Shown: positions 1 through 9,174, numbered from the stretch's first letter. The stretch: 10,345 nt of DNA from an uncultured Actinomyces sp. (GCA_902373545.1 CABKMZ010000070.1:1-10345), one strand, 5' to 3'. Made by a program: numbers and translations. Notes: generated from the sequence alone by a model not told the origin.

Positions 1-76
1 CCGACCGGAACACGCGCGAGAAGGCGCCGTTGACGCCTCTCTCGACGGCGCTCTCAAAGCGGTCGAAGATACTCAT
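1..76 (-). CDS. fhaA: FhaA-like protein, N-terminal fragment (DUF3662/FHA domain family), runs off the window
   Basis: The minus strand from the ATG at 74-76 reads 25 codons, beginning MSIFDRFESAVERGVN and continuing GAFSRVFRS, before the window ends. This matches the start of actinobacterial FhaA proteins: a short amphipathic helix of the type 'M..(F/V)..(F/V)E..(V/L)E..V.GAFA(R/K)VF' opening the DUF3662 domain, which in full-length members is followed by a linker and a C-terminal phosphothreonine-binding FHA domain. Those later parts lie outside the window. In mycobacteria FhaA is linked to Ser/Thr kinase signalling and cell-wall synthesis, and usually sits at the head of an fhaA-fhaB-pstP-rodA-pbpA-pknAB cluster. 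The start is supported by a GAGGAG-type ribosome site on the minus strand at about 84-90. Only 25 residues are visible, so the call rests on the N-terminal signature alone. Confidence 0.75.
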   Translation of the reverse strand, partial: MSIFDRFESAVERGVNGAFSRVFRS

Positions 77-651
77 AATCGTGCACTCCTCATTCCCCCG
101 CGCCTTGTGCGCGACGTGCGGACTGTGTGGAAGCTATGCGCTCCCTGTCCCAGTCTAACTGTCGCGGGTGGTCGTGGGGTTGTAAGTGTCGGGATGTTCG
201 CGATCGGCTATTGCTCGGTGTTATTCGCGAGATGCCCGTTATGTCGGGGAATACTCGCTCGTGATGCGCTTGTTGCACATGGTGCAGGTGGTGCATATGT
301 GACAATAAGTGTGTGGGAGGTCATAGGGTATTCGGGTCTGATCGAGCGAGTGTCGCGACCTTGTTCTGTTTGAAGCGTGGTTGAAGTCTTTGTGGGGCGT
401 GTCTGCGTGTGGTGTTGACAGGGTGGCCGCGCTATCGCTTGTGGCAGTGGAATTGTGAGGGTGGTCAGGATCCTTTGTGTCATTGTCGCCATGCGGTTAA
501 TTGTATGGAAAAGGTAAGGGTTAGAAATATTGAAAGGCTTGTCACAAACGTGCAGGTCGGGGGTAAAATGAGAGATGTGTCCACGTCTGGCGCACGATTA
601 TTAGATAATTGATAGGGTGAGTCAGTAACCATTGGCATCCTGGGGGGAACC
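77..651. other. Long divergent intergenic region (fhaA / surface protein)
   Basis: These 575 bases separate two divergent genes. I see no ORF with actinobacterial codon bias, no tRNA and no recognisable riboswitch. The plus strand is strikingly G/T-rich from about 250 to 480 and A/T-richer than the neighbouring genes after about 490. Short symmetrical elements include TGCAC-ATG-GTGCA (274-286), followed by another GTGCA at 291-295, and ATTAT-TAG-ATAAT (597-609), just upstream of the surface-protein start. These could be operator sites or chance. The region must hold the promoters of both genes, and its length suggests complex control of the surface protein. Confidence 0.6.
539..569 (+). promoter_or_regulatory. 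Possible promoter for the surface-protein gene
   Basis: TTGTCA (539-544) and TAAAAT (564-569) resemble -35 and -10 boxes but are separated by 19 bases, which is longer than ideal. A start near 576 would leave a leader of roughly 75 bases before the ATG at 652. This is the best-looking pair in the A/T-richer part of the intergenic region. An upstream TTGACA at 415-420 has no matching -10 box. Confidence 0.3.
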
Positions 652-3267
652 ATGAACGACATCACACCCATTCAGCACCGGTCTCGACCGGTGCGACGAC
701 CGCGCCGATATATCGGCCGCGCCCTGGCAGCAGGCCTCGTCGCCGCTGCGGCCGCCCTACCCGCGCTGACGGCCACCGTTGAGCCGACGCGCGCCGAGGC
801 GCCGCTCGAAACGCCGGGCGCGATCACGACGTCCTTCAATCGCGCCGAGGGACGTATCGGTGCCACCGTCATCAACAACACTGAAGGAGATCGCACAACC
901 TTCGTGCCCGACAACGGCTACTTCGGTGTCGTGCGCGGCCAGTCGCGCTACAACTCGAGCGACCCGAACCAGTCGTCGATCAAGCACACCAGCGGCACAC
1001 AGGTTCAGCCGTGGCTGAAAGCATCTGTGGCTGAGAGTGGGGACTACTGGTCCTACATCGTTCGAGGCAAGCCCTACACAGCTACTGCTGAATACAGTCC
1101 GTACTACATCTCCGCCTCCACGACGAGTGCTCTGGGCTTCAAGCCCAACGATCCCGGAACGGTGACGCTGGGCGAGCCCTTCCTGATCGGGGCCGTGCGC
1201 CACAACAATTTCACGATTCTTACGTGGAACGGCTGGGTGCACTCTACCTTCGATGTGCGCATCGGAGACCTGGAGGAGTCCTTCCCCTTCGACCAGCAGG
1301 AAACCGACAACGACACGGAGACGACCGCGGTGCCCCGCGCCGGTGGTGCCTACGAGGAAACGACGTCCGTTCGTAACGGCTATGGCTGCTACCCCGGAGC
1401 TCCCTACAAGGCTCGCAAGCGCGGAGATAAGAGTAGGTGGTACTGCCATCGTCACGTCGGCGAGGGCAAGGGGAGTGTGGACATCTACAAGAAATCTGAC
1501 GATCCCAACGATCGAAAGAAGTATCCCGACAGCAAGGGCGAGCCGGGCCAGACCCCCTTCTCTGACGACATCCTGACAATCCGTAAGACCACGTCTGAGA
1601 AGACCGTCATGATCAACGGGATGCCGCATCGCCTTTTCATCTACGGCTTCGTGCCCAACGCGGACGGCAACTGCCCCGCCCAGCCACCGGCGGGTGTGGA
1701 GCCGGTGGCGACGTTCGTCACGAAGGAGAACAGGTCGTCATTTGGTTGTATGTATGGCTCGTTCCAACAGGAACGCTACGTGCGCGTCGCCAAGGCGATC
1801 ACGGAGGACTCTGAGGGCGTGGGCGGGACTATCCCTCCCTTCACCTTCACGACGCGGGCTGTCGATGGCTGGAGCGGCATGACCGGCACGCCGGATACGA
1901 CGGTGGTGGCCGCCGATGGCTTCGTGGCTGACGGCTCCTTCTCGGAGTCGCAGCTCACCCCCACGGGCTACGGGGAGAACAGCTCCGCCACCTCCGGCTA
2001 CAAAGCCTTCATCCCTGGCCAGTCGAAGTTCGTCATCGCCGAGACCGGCCCCGTCCTGCCCGGATTCTCTCCCAAGCCCGGCTACTTCGGCCCCACGTGG
2101 GAGACCAGCGAGCTGTCGGGCTCGCCGGTGTGGGCCATGACGGATGTGACCTGCCTGAACGGCGTGGGTGAGCGCGTGAACGTCACCCGCGATGCGACCA
2201 CCGGCGGCGTGGACTTCTCGGAGGTTGCCCCGGCCTCGTCCGCCGCGGCACTGCCGATCACCTGCACCTTCACCAACCAGCTGCAATCCCCGAATCTGCG
2301 CCTGAAAAAGGAACTGGACGGCGTTGATGGCGCGACGACCGACGACATCACCGTCACCTACCGCATTACCGCGACCAACGATGGCAACGTGAAGGGCTCG
2401 ACGGGCTGGGTGGTGGATCGCCCCGACTTCGCGCCGGGCCTGACCGTGCAATCCGCGCGCATCACCACCGAGCCGGAGGACATTGATCGGGTCCCCGAGC
2501 TGGCCCCGACCGAAAACTACGTCCTGACCGAGGGGACCGACATCGAGCCGGGCGCCTCCGTCACGTGGTTCATCCGCTTCCGCGTCGCGCGCGACAAGAG
2601 CGCCGAGGGCTACAAGGAAACGCTGCTCGAGTGCCGCACCGAAAACGAGCGCCTGACGCCCGGCATGGGCCTGTATAACGAGGTCTCCGGTCCCAAGGAC
2701 CACGACGGCAGCGCCAACAACGAGGCCTGTGCGCCCGCTCGCCCGCGCTCGATCCGCGTCGAGAAGGCCGGAACACAGCCGGTCGGCACCCCGAACGACG
2801 ACGGAACGTATCCGCTCGACGGCGCGGCCTTCGCGATCTACGACAACGCGGAGCTCAGCGGAACCCCGGTCAGCGTACTTGATGGTGGATCCAGCTTCGT
2901 GGTCTCGTCCCTGGAGAAGGGCGTCACCTACTGGCTCGTGGAGACCCGCGCGCCCGCAGGTCACGTCCTGCTGCCGCGCCCCGTTCCCTTCCATATCGAG
3001 GTTGGGACCGATGACGCGCGTTCGACCGTCGTCGTGGCCGACTACGGACCGGACCAAGGCTTCACCTCCGTGCGTGTCCTGCCCGCCGACGCTGATGCCA
3101 GCGGTGACGCCGCCCTGCCGGGTATCCGTGTCGTCGACACCCAGGTTGGCGAGCTGCCCAAGGCTGGCGCCGGTGGCATCTACCCCTACCTCGCGGTGGC
3201 CGCGGCCCTGGTCGGCCTGGCCGGCGGGTGCGGGATGCGCCGCAAGGAGTACGCGATGGCCAAGTAG
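652..3267 (+). CDS. LPXTG-like (LPKAG) cell-wall-anchored surface protein with SpaA/prealbumin-like modules
   Basis: This is an 871-residue exported protein predicted to be sortase-linked to peptidoglycan and probably adhesive. A basic N-terminus (RRPRR, residues 15-19) and an Ala-rich hydrophobic run (about 22-41) form a long signal peptide, with cleavage likely between residues 41 and 50. Residues 50-395 match no family I recognise; they include a Cys-bearing, Lys/Arg/Asp-rich stretch around 246-300. Residues about 395-545 end in the VTCxNG...ITCTFTN pattern of prealbumin-like surface modules. Residues 548-695 resemble a DUF11-type beta domain. Residues 699-815 are a SpaA-like module with an E-box (YWLVETRAPAGH, Glu764). 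The sorting signal is LPKAG (835-839), then a hydrophobic stretch and a basic RRK tail; Ala replaces the usual Thr. No pilin motif and no sortase gene are visible. The start follows a G-rich ribosome site (642-649). The gene appears monocistronic. The architecture is secure; the ligand is unknown. Confidence 0.9.
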   Translation: MNDITPIQHRSRPVRRPRRYIGRALAAGLVAAAAALPALTATVEPTRAEAPLETPGAITTSFNRAEGRIGATVINNTEGDRTTFVPDNGYFGVVRGQSRYNSSDPNQSSIKHTSGTQVQPWLKASVAESGDYWSYIVRGKPYTATAEYSPYYISASTTSALGFKPNDPGTVTLGEPFLIGAVRHNNFTILTWNGWVHSTFDVRIGDLEESFPFDQQETDNDTETTAVPRAGGAYEETTSVRNGYGCYPGAPYKARKRGDKSRWYCHRHVGEGKGSVDIYKKSDDPNDRKKYPDSKGEPGQTPFSDDILTIRKTTSEKTVMINGMPHRLFIYGFVPNADGNCPAQPPAGVEPVATFVTKENRSSFGCMYGSFQQERYVRVAKAITEDSEGVGGTIPPFTFTTRAVDGWSGMTGTPDTTVVAADGFVADGSFSESQLTPTGYGENSSATSGYKAFIPGQSKFVIAETGPVLPGFSPKPGYFGPTWETSELSGSPVWAMTDVTCLNGVGERVNVTRDATTGGVDFSEVAPASSAAALPITCTFTNQLQSPNLRLKKELDGVDGATTDDITVTYRITATNDGNVKGSTGWVVDRPDFAPGLTVQSARITTEPEDIDRVPELAPTENYVLTEGTDIEPGASVTWFIRFRVARDKSAEGYKETLLECRTENERLTPGMGLYNEVSGPKDHDGSANNEACAPARPRSIRVEKAGTQPVGTPNDDGTYPLDGAAFAIYDNAELSGTPVSVLDGGSSFVVSSLEKGVTYWLVETRAPAGHVLLPRPVPFHIEVGTDDARSTVVVADYGPDQGFTSVRVLPADADASGDAALPGIRVVDTQVGELPKAGAGGIYPYLAVAAALVGLAGGCGMRRKEYAMAK

Positions 3268-3290
3268 TCACGGATCGTGATACCGCTCAT

Positions 3291-3328
3291 CGGGGGTGTT
3301 CGCTACACGGCGGACACCCCCGTTGTTC
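3291..3328 (+). terminator. Rho-independent-type terminator of the surface-protein gene
   Basis: A 12-bp stem (3291-3302 pairing with 3311-3322, one G-T wobble) closes an 8-base loop 23 bases after the stop codon and is followed by the T-rich TTGTTCT. The stem is G/C-rich and nearly perfect, so I read it as the transcription terminator. Confidence 0.85.
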
Positions 3329-3333
3329 TGCGG

Positions 3334-3365
3334 CTCTGCGGCTCCACGGCTCTGCGGCTCCACGG
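3334..3365. repeat. Two-copy 16-bp perfect tandem repeat
   Basis: CTCTGCGGCTCCACGG occurs twice head to tail (3334-3349 and 3350-3365). A partial copy (TTCTGCGG, 3326-3333) precedes them. The repeat lies between the terminator and the first copy of the large repeat element, so it looks like slippage in a repeat-prone non-coding stretch. Confidence 0.9.
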
Positions 3366-3369
3366 AGTG

Positions 3370-3500
3370 GTTCCTCAACAATGTCGCACGTAATTCCCTT
3401 GCGATTATTTCAAACATTGAAATCGGGTCGTTGGAATTGCAACGTTTGTGGGCTATGTCGAAAATTGACCGTGTTAAATTACGTGCGACTTTTGGGTGAG
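3370..3500. repeat. Core repeat copy 1, nested inverted repeats
   Basis: GTCGCACGTAATT (3383-3395) is the exact reverse complement of 3477-3489. Outside it, CTCA (3374-3377) can pair with TGAG (3497-3500). Inside are the hairpins ATTTCAA-ACA-TTGAAAT (3407-3423) and CGTTG-N6-CAACG (3429-3444). A weak third hairpin, GTCGA-AAA-TTGAC, follows and needs one G-T pair. Together they would fold as a closed multi-branch structure. Copy 1 differs from copy 2 only at 3465 (T here, A in the others). Confidence 0.9.
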
Positions 3501-3529
3501 TAGCCGAGGAAAGGGGGCGCGTACGGACA

Positions 3530-3580
3530 ACGCGGCCGGGCACACGACGCGGCCGGGCACACGATGTGGCCGCGTCGTGC
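3530..3580. repeat. 17-bp minisatellite in spacer 1
   Basis: ACGCGGCCGGGCACACG occurs twice in tandem (3530-3546, 3547-3563), followed by a diverged third unit to 3580. Just beyond, GGCCGC-GTCGT-GCGGCC forms a G/C-rich inverted repeat (about 3568-3584). Spacers 2 and 3 carry a single unit (3785-3801 and 4023-4039). Confidence 0.85.
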
Positions 3581-3625
3581 GGCCGCGTCTTGCATACGCC
3601 AGATTCCTGCAGTCGTGGTCCCGTA

Positions 3626-3756
3626 GTTCCTCAACAATGTCGCACGTAATTCCCTTGCGATTATTTCAAACATTGAAATCGGGTCGTTGGAATTGCAACG
3701 TTTGTGGGCTATGTCGAAAAATGACCGTGTTAAATTACGTGCGACTTTTGGGTGAG
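3626..3756. repeat. Core repeat copy 2
   Basis: This copy has the same 131-bp element, with its 13-bp arms at 3639-3651 and 3733-3745. It keeps the C of TTGCGATT, as copy 1 does, but has the A of GAAAAATGAC, as copies 3 and 4 do. It is therefore intermediate between copy 1 and copies 3-4. Confidence 0.92.
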
Positions 3757-3863
3757 TGCCCCAGGAAAGGGGAAGTGTACAGACAACGCGGCCGGGCGTA
3801 CATGCGACACTGTCGTGCGCCCGCGTCTTGTGCCCGCCAGATTCCTGCAGTTGTGGTCCCGTA

Positions 3864-3994
3864 GTTCCTCAACAATGTCGCACGTAATTCCCTTGTGATT
3901 ATTTCAAACATTGAAATCGGGTCGTTGGAATTGCAACGTTTGTGGGCTATGTCGAAAAATGACCGTGTTAAATTACGTGCGACTTTTGGGTGAG
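3864..3994. repeat. Core repeat copy 3
   Basis: The 13-bp arms lie at 3877-3889 and 3971-3983. The only difference from copy 2 is C to T at 3896. The preceding and following spacers are identical to each other, which points to a recent unit duplication. Confidence 0.92.
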
Positions 3995-4101
3995 TGCCCC
4001 AGGAAAGGGGAAGTGTACAGACAACGCGGCCGGGCGTACATGCGACACTGTCGTGCGCCCGCGTCTTGTGCCCGCCAGATTCCTGCAGTTGTGGTCCCGT
4101 A

Positions 4102-4232
4102 GTTCCTCAACAATGTCGCACGTAATTCCCTTGTGATTATTTCAAACATTGAAATCGGGTCGTTGGAATTGCAACGTTTGTGGGCTATGTCGAAAAATGA
4201 CCGTGTTAAATTACGTGCGACTTTTGGGTGGG
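4102..4232. repeat. Core repeat copy 4
   Basis: The 13-bp arms lie at 4115-4127 and 4209-4221. This copy shares the T at 4134 with copy 3. At 4231 the terminal TGAG becomes TGGG, which in an RNA would still pair with CTCA through a G-U wobble. The sequence then diverges into the expanded minisatellite tail. Confidence 0.92.
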
Positions 4233-4261
4233 GGACCCAGGAAAGGGAGCGCGCACAGACA

Positions 4262-4346
4262 ACGCGGCCGGGCATACGACGCGGCCGGGCAGACAACGAG
4301 GCCGGGCGCGCGACACTGCCGGGCATACGATGCGGCCGGGCTGCAT
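4262..4346. repeat. 17-bp minisatellite, five units, in the tail of the array
   Basis: Five consecutive 17-base units with a shared GCCGGGC core occupy 4262-4278, 4279-4295, 4296-4312, 4313-4329 and 4330-4346. The last unit supplies the left arm of the nrdF terminator palindrome. This is the same repeat as in the spacers, expanded. Confidence 0.88.
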
Positions 4347-4359
4347 GCAGCCCGGCCGC
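4332..4359 (-). terminator. 28-bp perfect palindrome, likely nrdF terminator
   Basis: Positions 4332-4359 equal their own reverse complement (GCGGCCGGGCTGCA and its mirror). The palindrome begins 12 bases after the nrdF stop codon on the minus strand. There is no T-run after it, as is common for actinobacterial stem-only terminators. It may also stop transcription arriving from the other side. Confidence 0.75.
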
Positions 4360-4371
4360 GTGATAGCAGAA

Positions 4372-6485
<2,114 letters not shown>

Positions 6486-6531
6486 GGTAGCCCACCGCCG
6501 CATTCGGGACGGAGATGAGGCGACCGCCCGT

Positions 6532-6544
6532 TAGGCTTGGGGGT
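6532..6544 (+). promoter_or_regulatory. -10 box for a leaderless start of the AAA gene
   Basis: TAGGCT (6532-6537) fits TANNNT and ends seven bases before the ATG at 6545, the same spacing as at the preceding gene. The G-run at 6539-6543 is too close to the ATG to be a good ribosome site. A promoter here would allow the ATPase to be transcribed separately from the upstream TPR gene. Confidence 0.45.
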
Positions 6545-7909
6545 ATGACGAATCCCCTCATTGACTCCCTCACGGCCGTCGTTAGCGATCGACCGGGGGA
6601 CGTCCCGCTGCGCCTGCACCTCGCTGAACTCCTGATCGCCGACGGGCGAGGCACCGACGCTGTTCCCCACCTCGGCGTCGTCCTCGCCTCCGAGCCGACC
6701 AACGAGCGCGCCGCCGCCCTCATGCGCTCGGCCCTGGGCGTTCCCGAGGCCCCCGCGCAGGTCGCTCCCACCGCCGAGGCCATGGCAGCCCCCGCCGCGA
6801 CCCCTCAGCCCGCGCCCTCGCCGACCGCGCCCGCGCCCCAGAAGTCAGCACCGGCCTCGGGCAGCGGAGCCGACGAGGCCACCCCGGCCTCGTCGAACAC
6901 ACCCACCCAGGGAGGCGAGTCGCAGGACTTCGACTGGCGCAGCGCCGAGGAGCAGGTCGGCGGCCCCGCGCCCGCCTTCGTGGAGGGCACCGAACCCGTC
7001 TACAACGAGGCGCCGCCCGCCACCGAGGACGTGTGGGACGTCGAAATCGCCACCTCCACCCTGGCTGACGTCGGCGGCATGCAAGACGTCAAAGACCGCC
7101 TCAACATGGCGTTCCTGGCACCCCTGCGCAACCCCGAACTCCGCAGGCTCTACGGCAAGAGCCTCAAGGGCGGTCTCATGCTCTACGGCCCCCCGGGATG
7201 CGGCAAAACTTACATCGCGCGTGCGCTCGCAGGCGAGATTGGGGCGTCCTTCATCACCGTCACCCTCACCGACATTCTCGACCAGTTCATCGGCAACTCC
7301 GAAGCGAACCTCCACTCCCTGTTCGTCACCGCCCGCAAGCACGCGCCCGTCGTCCTCTTCCTCGATGAGATCGACGCCATCGGGCAGAAGCGCAGCCAAT
7401 CCACCAGCGCCGCGTGGCGAGGCGTCACCAACCAGCTCCTCATGGAAATGGACGGCATCGGTGCCGACAACGAAGGACTGTTCATCCTGGCCGCCACGAA
7501 CACGCCGTGGGACGTGGACCCCGCCCTGCGCAGGCCCGGGCGCTTCGACCGATCCGTCGCCGTCCTGCCGCCCGACGCGCCCGCGCGCCACTCGATCCTC
7601 TACCACTACCTGAAGGACAGGCCCATGGAGGGGATCGACCTGGGCGTCCTCGTGCGCCAGACCAACGGCTTCACCGGCGCGGACCTGGCCCACCTGGTCG
7701 ACAGCGCCGCCGAGTTCGCCATGATGGACTCCCTGCGCACCGGCACCGTCCGCATGATGACCATGCAGGACTTTGCGAACGCCCTCAAGCAGGTGCGCCC
7801 CAGCGCGGGCCCGTGGTTCTCCTCGGCGCGCAACATTGTCGAGTACGGCAACCGTGACGGCCAATACGACGACCTGGCCGCCTACATGAAGGCCAACAAG
7901 CTGCTGTGA
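6545..7909 (+). CDS. Classical AAA ATPase with N-terminal TPR-like segment
   Basis: This 454-residue ATPase is likely a ring-forming protein remodeller. Residues 1-70 form a short helical, TPR-like segment (RLHLAELLIADGRGTDAVPH). Residues 75-150 are a Pro/Ala-rich, probably disordered linker. The AAA core shows Walker A GPPGCGKT (215-222), an aromatic pore loop QFIG (247-250), Walker B with LDEID (Asp274, Glu275), sensor-1 Asn319 in AATNTP, the arginine-finger block RRPGRFDR (329-336), and FTGADL (376-381) in the helical lid. All key residues are intact. The C-terminus (WF..ARN..EYGN..GQYDDLAAYM) recalls the extra helix of Vps4/CDC48-like AAA proteins. There is no protease domain, so it may unfold or disassemble complexes. 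It is not EccA-like: the core is of the classical AAA clade, not CbxX. It lies between two TPR membrane genes, with gaps of 59 and 40 bases. The ATG at 6545 was chosen over 6515 because of the -10 box at 6532. Confidence 0.93.
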   Translation: MTNPLIDSLTAVVSDRPGDVPLRLHLAELLIADGRGTDAVPHLGVVLASEPTNERAAALMRSALGVPEAPAQVAPTAEAMAAPAATPQPAPSPTAPAPQKSAPASGSGADEATPASSNTPTQGGESQDFDWRSAEEQVGGPAPAFVEGTEPVYNEAPPATEDVWDVEIATSTLADVGGMQDVKDRLNMAFLAPLRNPELRRLYGKSLKGGLMLYGPPGCGKTYIARALAGEIGASFITVTLTDILDQFIGNSEANLHSLFVTARKHAPVVLFLDEIDAIGQKRSQSTSAAWRGVTNQLLMEMDGIGADNEGLFILAATNTPWDVDPALRRPGRFDRSVAVLPPDAPARHSILYHYLKDRPMEGIDLGVLVRQTNGFTGADLAHLVDSAAEFAMMDSLRTGTVRMMTMQDFANALKQVRPSAGPWFSSARNIVEYGNRDGQYDDLAAYMKANKLL

Positions 7910-7949
7910 GTGCCCTTGCGGGCCTGGTACCTGCCCTTGAGAGAACACA

Positions 7950-9029
7950 ATGATAGACGAAAGCTCCGCTCGCGAGCAGATTAAGCGCGCCCACGCGCTC
8001 ATCGACCTTGGGCGACAGGAACAAGCCATCGAGCTCCTTGTCACGATCCCGCAGACAACCCCTCTTCTCGTTGCGGCCGTCAACTGCTTCCTCGCGGTCG
8101 CCTTCGCGGGAATGGGCAAGAGAGACGAGGCGTACGCCTGCGCGCGGCGAGCCCTCGAAGCAGAACCCAACAACGACACCGCGCTCTATTGGCTGGCCAT
8201 CGTCGAGCCGGACGATGCGGCCGCCCTTCAGCACACGTCGCGCCTGATCGAACTCGATCCCGACTGGATCCCCTACCAGTCCCTCCACGCGATCAGCCTC
8301 TTGCGTAACGGTCGGATGGAAGAAGCCGAAGCCGTCGCGCGTGAAGCCGCGCGTCAAGCCCCGGAAGACGTCTACGTGCTGAGCAAACTCGGAGACGTCC
8401 TCCAGGAGCGGCGCTCCCCGGAAGCCGAAGAGGTCTACGCGCGCGTCCTCGAGATCGAACCCGACAACCTTCACGCGCGCAAGGCACTCGCCTGGATCAA
8501 GCAAAAGGACAACGCCGACGAGAGCGCCCGCCTCTATACCGACATCCTTGCCGCAGACCCCGACCAGGGTGATATTGCGCTCCAACTCAACTGGATGGTC
8601 TTCGGGAACATGCTCAGGGCGTGCGTGTACGTGCTCACTGGGTACGCTGTCGCGTGGCTCCTTGCCGGCCTGGTGTACGCTGTCGGCCTGCGCACGGTCG
8701 CCGTCGTGATCGGCCTGCTTGCTTCCCTCATCTTTGTTTCTCGCGTGGCCCGCTCATTCAAAGTGGACACCGCGAAGCTCGGCACAGCCCTCGGGATGAG
8801 CCCCCGCGCAGCCTTCATCAGGATCTACGAAAAGCTCCCGGTCAGCTCGATCATGGCGACACTGGCGACCATCATGATGATCCTGCCTCCGCTCATCTGG
8901 GCGGTCTTGGCGCTCGTTGGGAGGGCCTCGTCGTGGTGGGCGGCCGTGGGTCTCCCGATTCTCATCATGGCCTGCGGCTTGGGCCTGGCGCGCGCAGCCC
9001 TCCGGGTCGTTCGAACGTATCAGCGCTGA
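7950..9029 (+). CDS. TPR protein with four C-terminal membrane segments (third gene of the cluster)
   Basis: This 359-residue protein has clear tandem TPRs over residues 5-215, for example 'AFAGMGKRDEAYACARRAL' followed by EAEPNN, and 'AEEVYARVLEIEPDNLHARK'. The C-terminal region has hydrophobic segments at about 223-245, 249-265, 301-323 and 327-347. The motif FIRIYEKLP (289-297) precedes the third and matches FMRLWSRFP of the first gene in sequence and position, so the membrane domains appear homologous. There is no signal peptide, so the TPR part is probably cytosolic, where it could dock the AAA protein or its substrates. The gene starts 40 bases after the AAA stop with a weak GAGAGAA ribosome site (7941-7947) and no terminator between, so it is probably co-transcribed with it. 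I cannot name a family. Confidence 0.85.
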   Translation: MIDESSAREQIKRAHALIDLGRQEQAIELLVTIPQTTPLLVAAVNCFLAVAFAGMGKRDEAYACARRALEAEPNNDTALYWLAIVEPDDAAALQHTSRLIELDPDWIPYQSLHAISLLRNGRMEEAEAVAREAARQAPEDVYVLSKLGDVLQERRSPEAEEVYARVLEIEPDNLHARKALAWIKQKDNADESARLYTDILAADPDQGDIALQLNWMVFGNMLRACVYVLTGYAVAWLLAGLVYAVGLRTVAVVIGLLASLIFVSRVARSFKVDTAKLGTALGMSPRAAFIRIYEKLPVSSIMATLATIMMILPPLIWAVLALVGRASSWWAAVGLPILIMACGLGLARAALRVVRTYQR

Positions 9030-9146
9030 CGGACGCGCAGCACAGTCCCCGCGCAAGACACACGCCAAGGTGTACACACACGCCCGCGCGGCCGCGGAAC
9101 CCCGAAACCGGAGCGCCGTCAGCCGCGCGGGTCACGCATTGCTCGC

Positions 9147-9164
9147 CCAGGCCTCGTGGCCTGG
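9147..9164 (-). terminator. Hairpin terminator between convergent genes
   Basis: CCAGGCC-TCGT-GGCCTGG is a perfect 7-bp stem with a 4-base loop, 10 bases beyond the stop of the minus-strand membrane-protein gene. Being symmetrical, it may also end transcription from the TPR-AAA-TPR cluster, whose last gene stops at 9029. A second G/C hairpin, CCGCG-CGGC-CGCGG (9084-9097), lies closer to that gene. Confidence 0.6.
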
Positions 9165-9174
9165 CACCGATTAC

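Larger units (their letters stand above)
3370..4232. repeat. Tandem array of four composite repeats (131-bp core plus G/C-rich spacer)
   Basis: Four copies of a 131-bp A/T-rich core start at 3370, 3626, 3864 and 4102, giving periods of 256, 238 and 238 bp. The two 238-bp units (3626-3863 and 3864-4101) differ at one base, and their 107-bp spacers are identical. The first spacer (3501-3625) and the tail after copy 4 are diverged versions of the same spacer. The array fills the gap between the convergent surface-protein and nrdF genes. Its base composition differs sharply from the coding DNA. No transposase, and no ORF with normal codon use, is present. It could be a locally amplified palindromic element or tandem non-coding RNA genes. 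Confidence 0.95.

Noticed and set aside
415..420. Perfect TTGACA as a -35 box for the surface gene
   Set aside because: No -10-like hexamer lies 16-19 bases downstream, and it is over 230 bases from the start codon.
107..492. Short ORFs on both strands in the first intergenic region
   Set aside because: The codon use and residue content do not resemble genes here, and no ribosome sites precede them.
77..651. tRNA gene near fhaA
   Set aside because: I looked for a T-loop GGTTCGA-type signature and an acceptor stem on both strands and found none.
1738..3057. Minus-strand ORF inside the surface-protein gene
   Set aside because: It is antisense to well-defined SpaA-like domains, with no start signals.
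3496..4102. Small repeated ORFs in the array, encoding a peptide with CNVCGLC that looks like a zinc-ribbon
   Set aside because: They read through the palindromic repeat and the G/C spacer, lack ribosome sites and actinobacterial codon bias, and several frames on both strands are open there equally.
3370..4232. CRISPR array
   Set aside because: The repeat unit is 131 bp, the spacers are identical or related rather than unique, and there are no cas genes.
6845..8179. Long minus-strand ORF opposite the AAA and TPR genes
   Set aside because: It spans the coding AAA ATPase and its neighbour in antisense; it is a product of G/C-rich codon structure.
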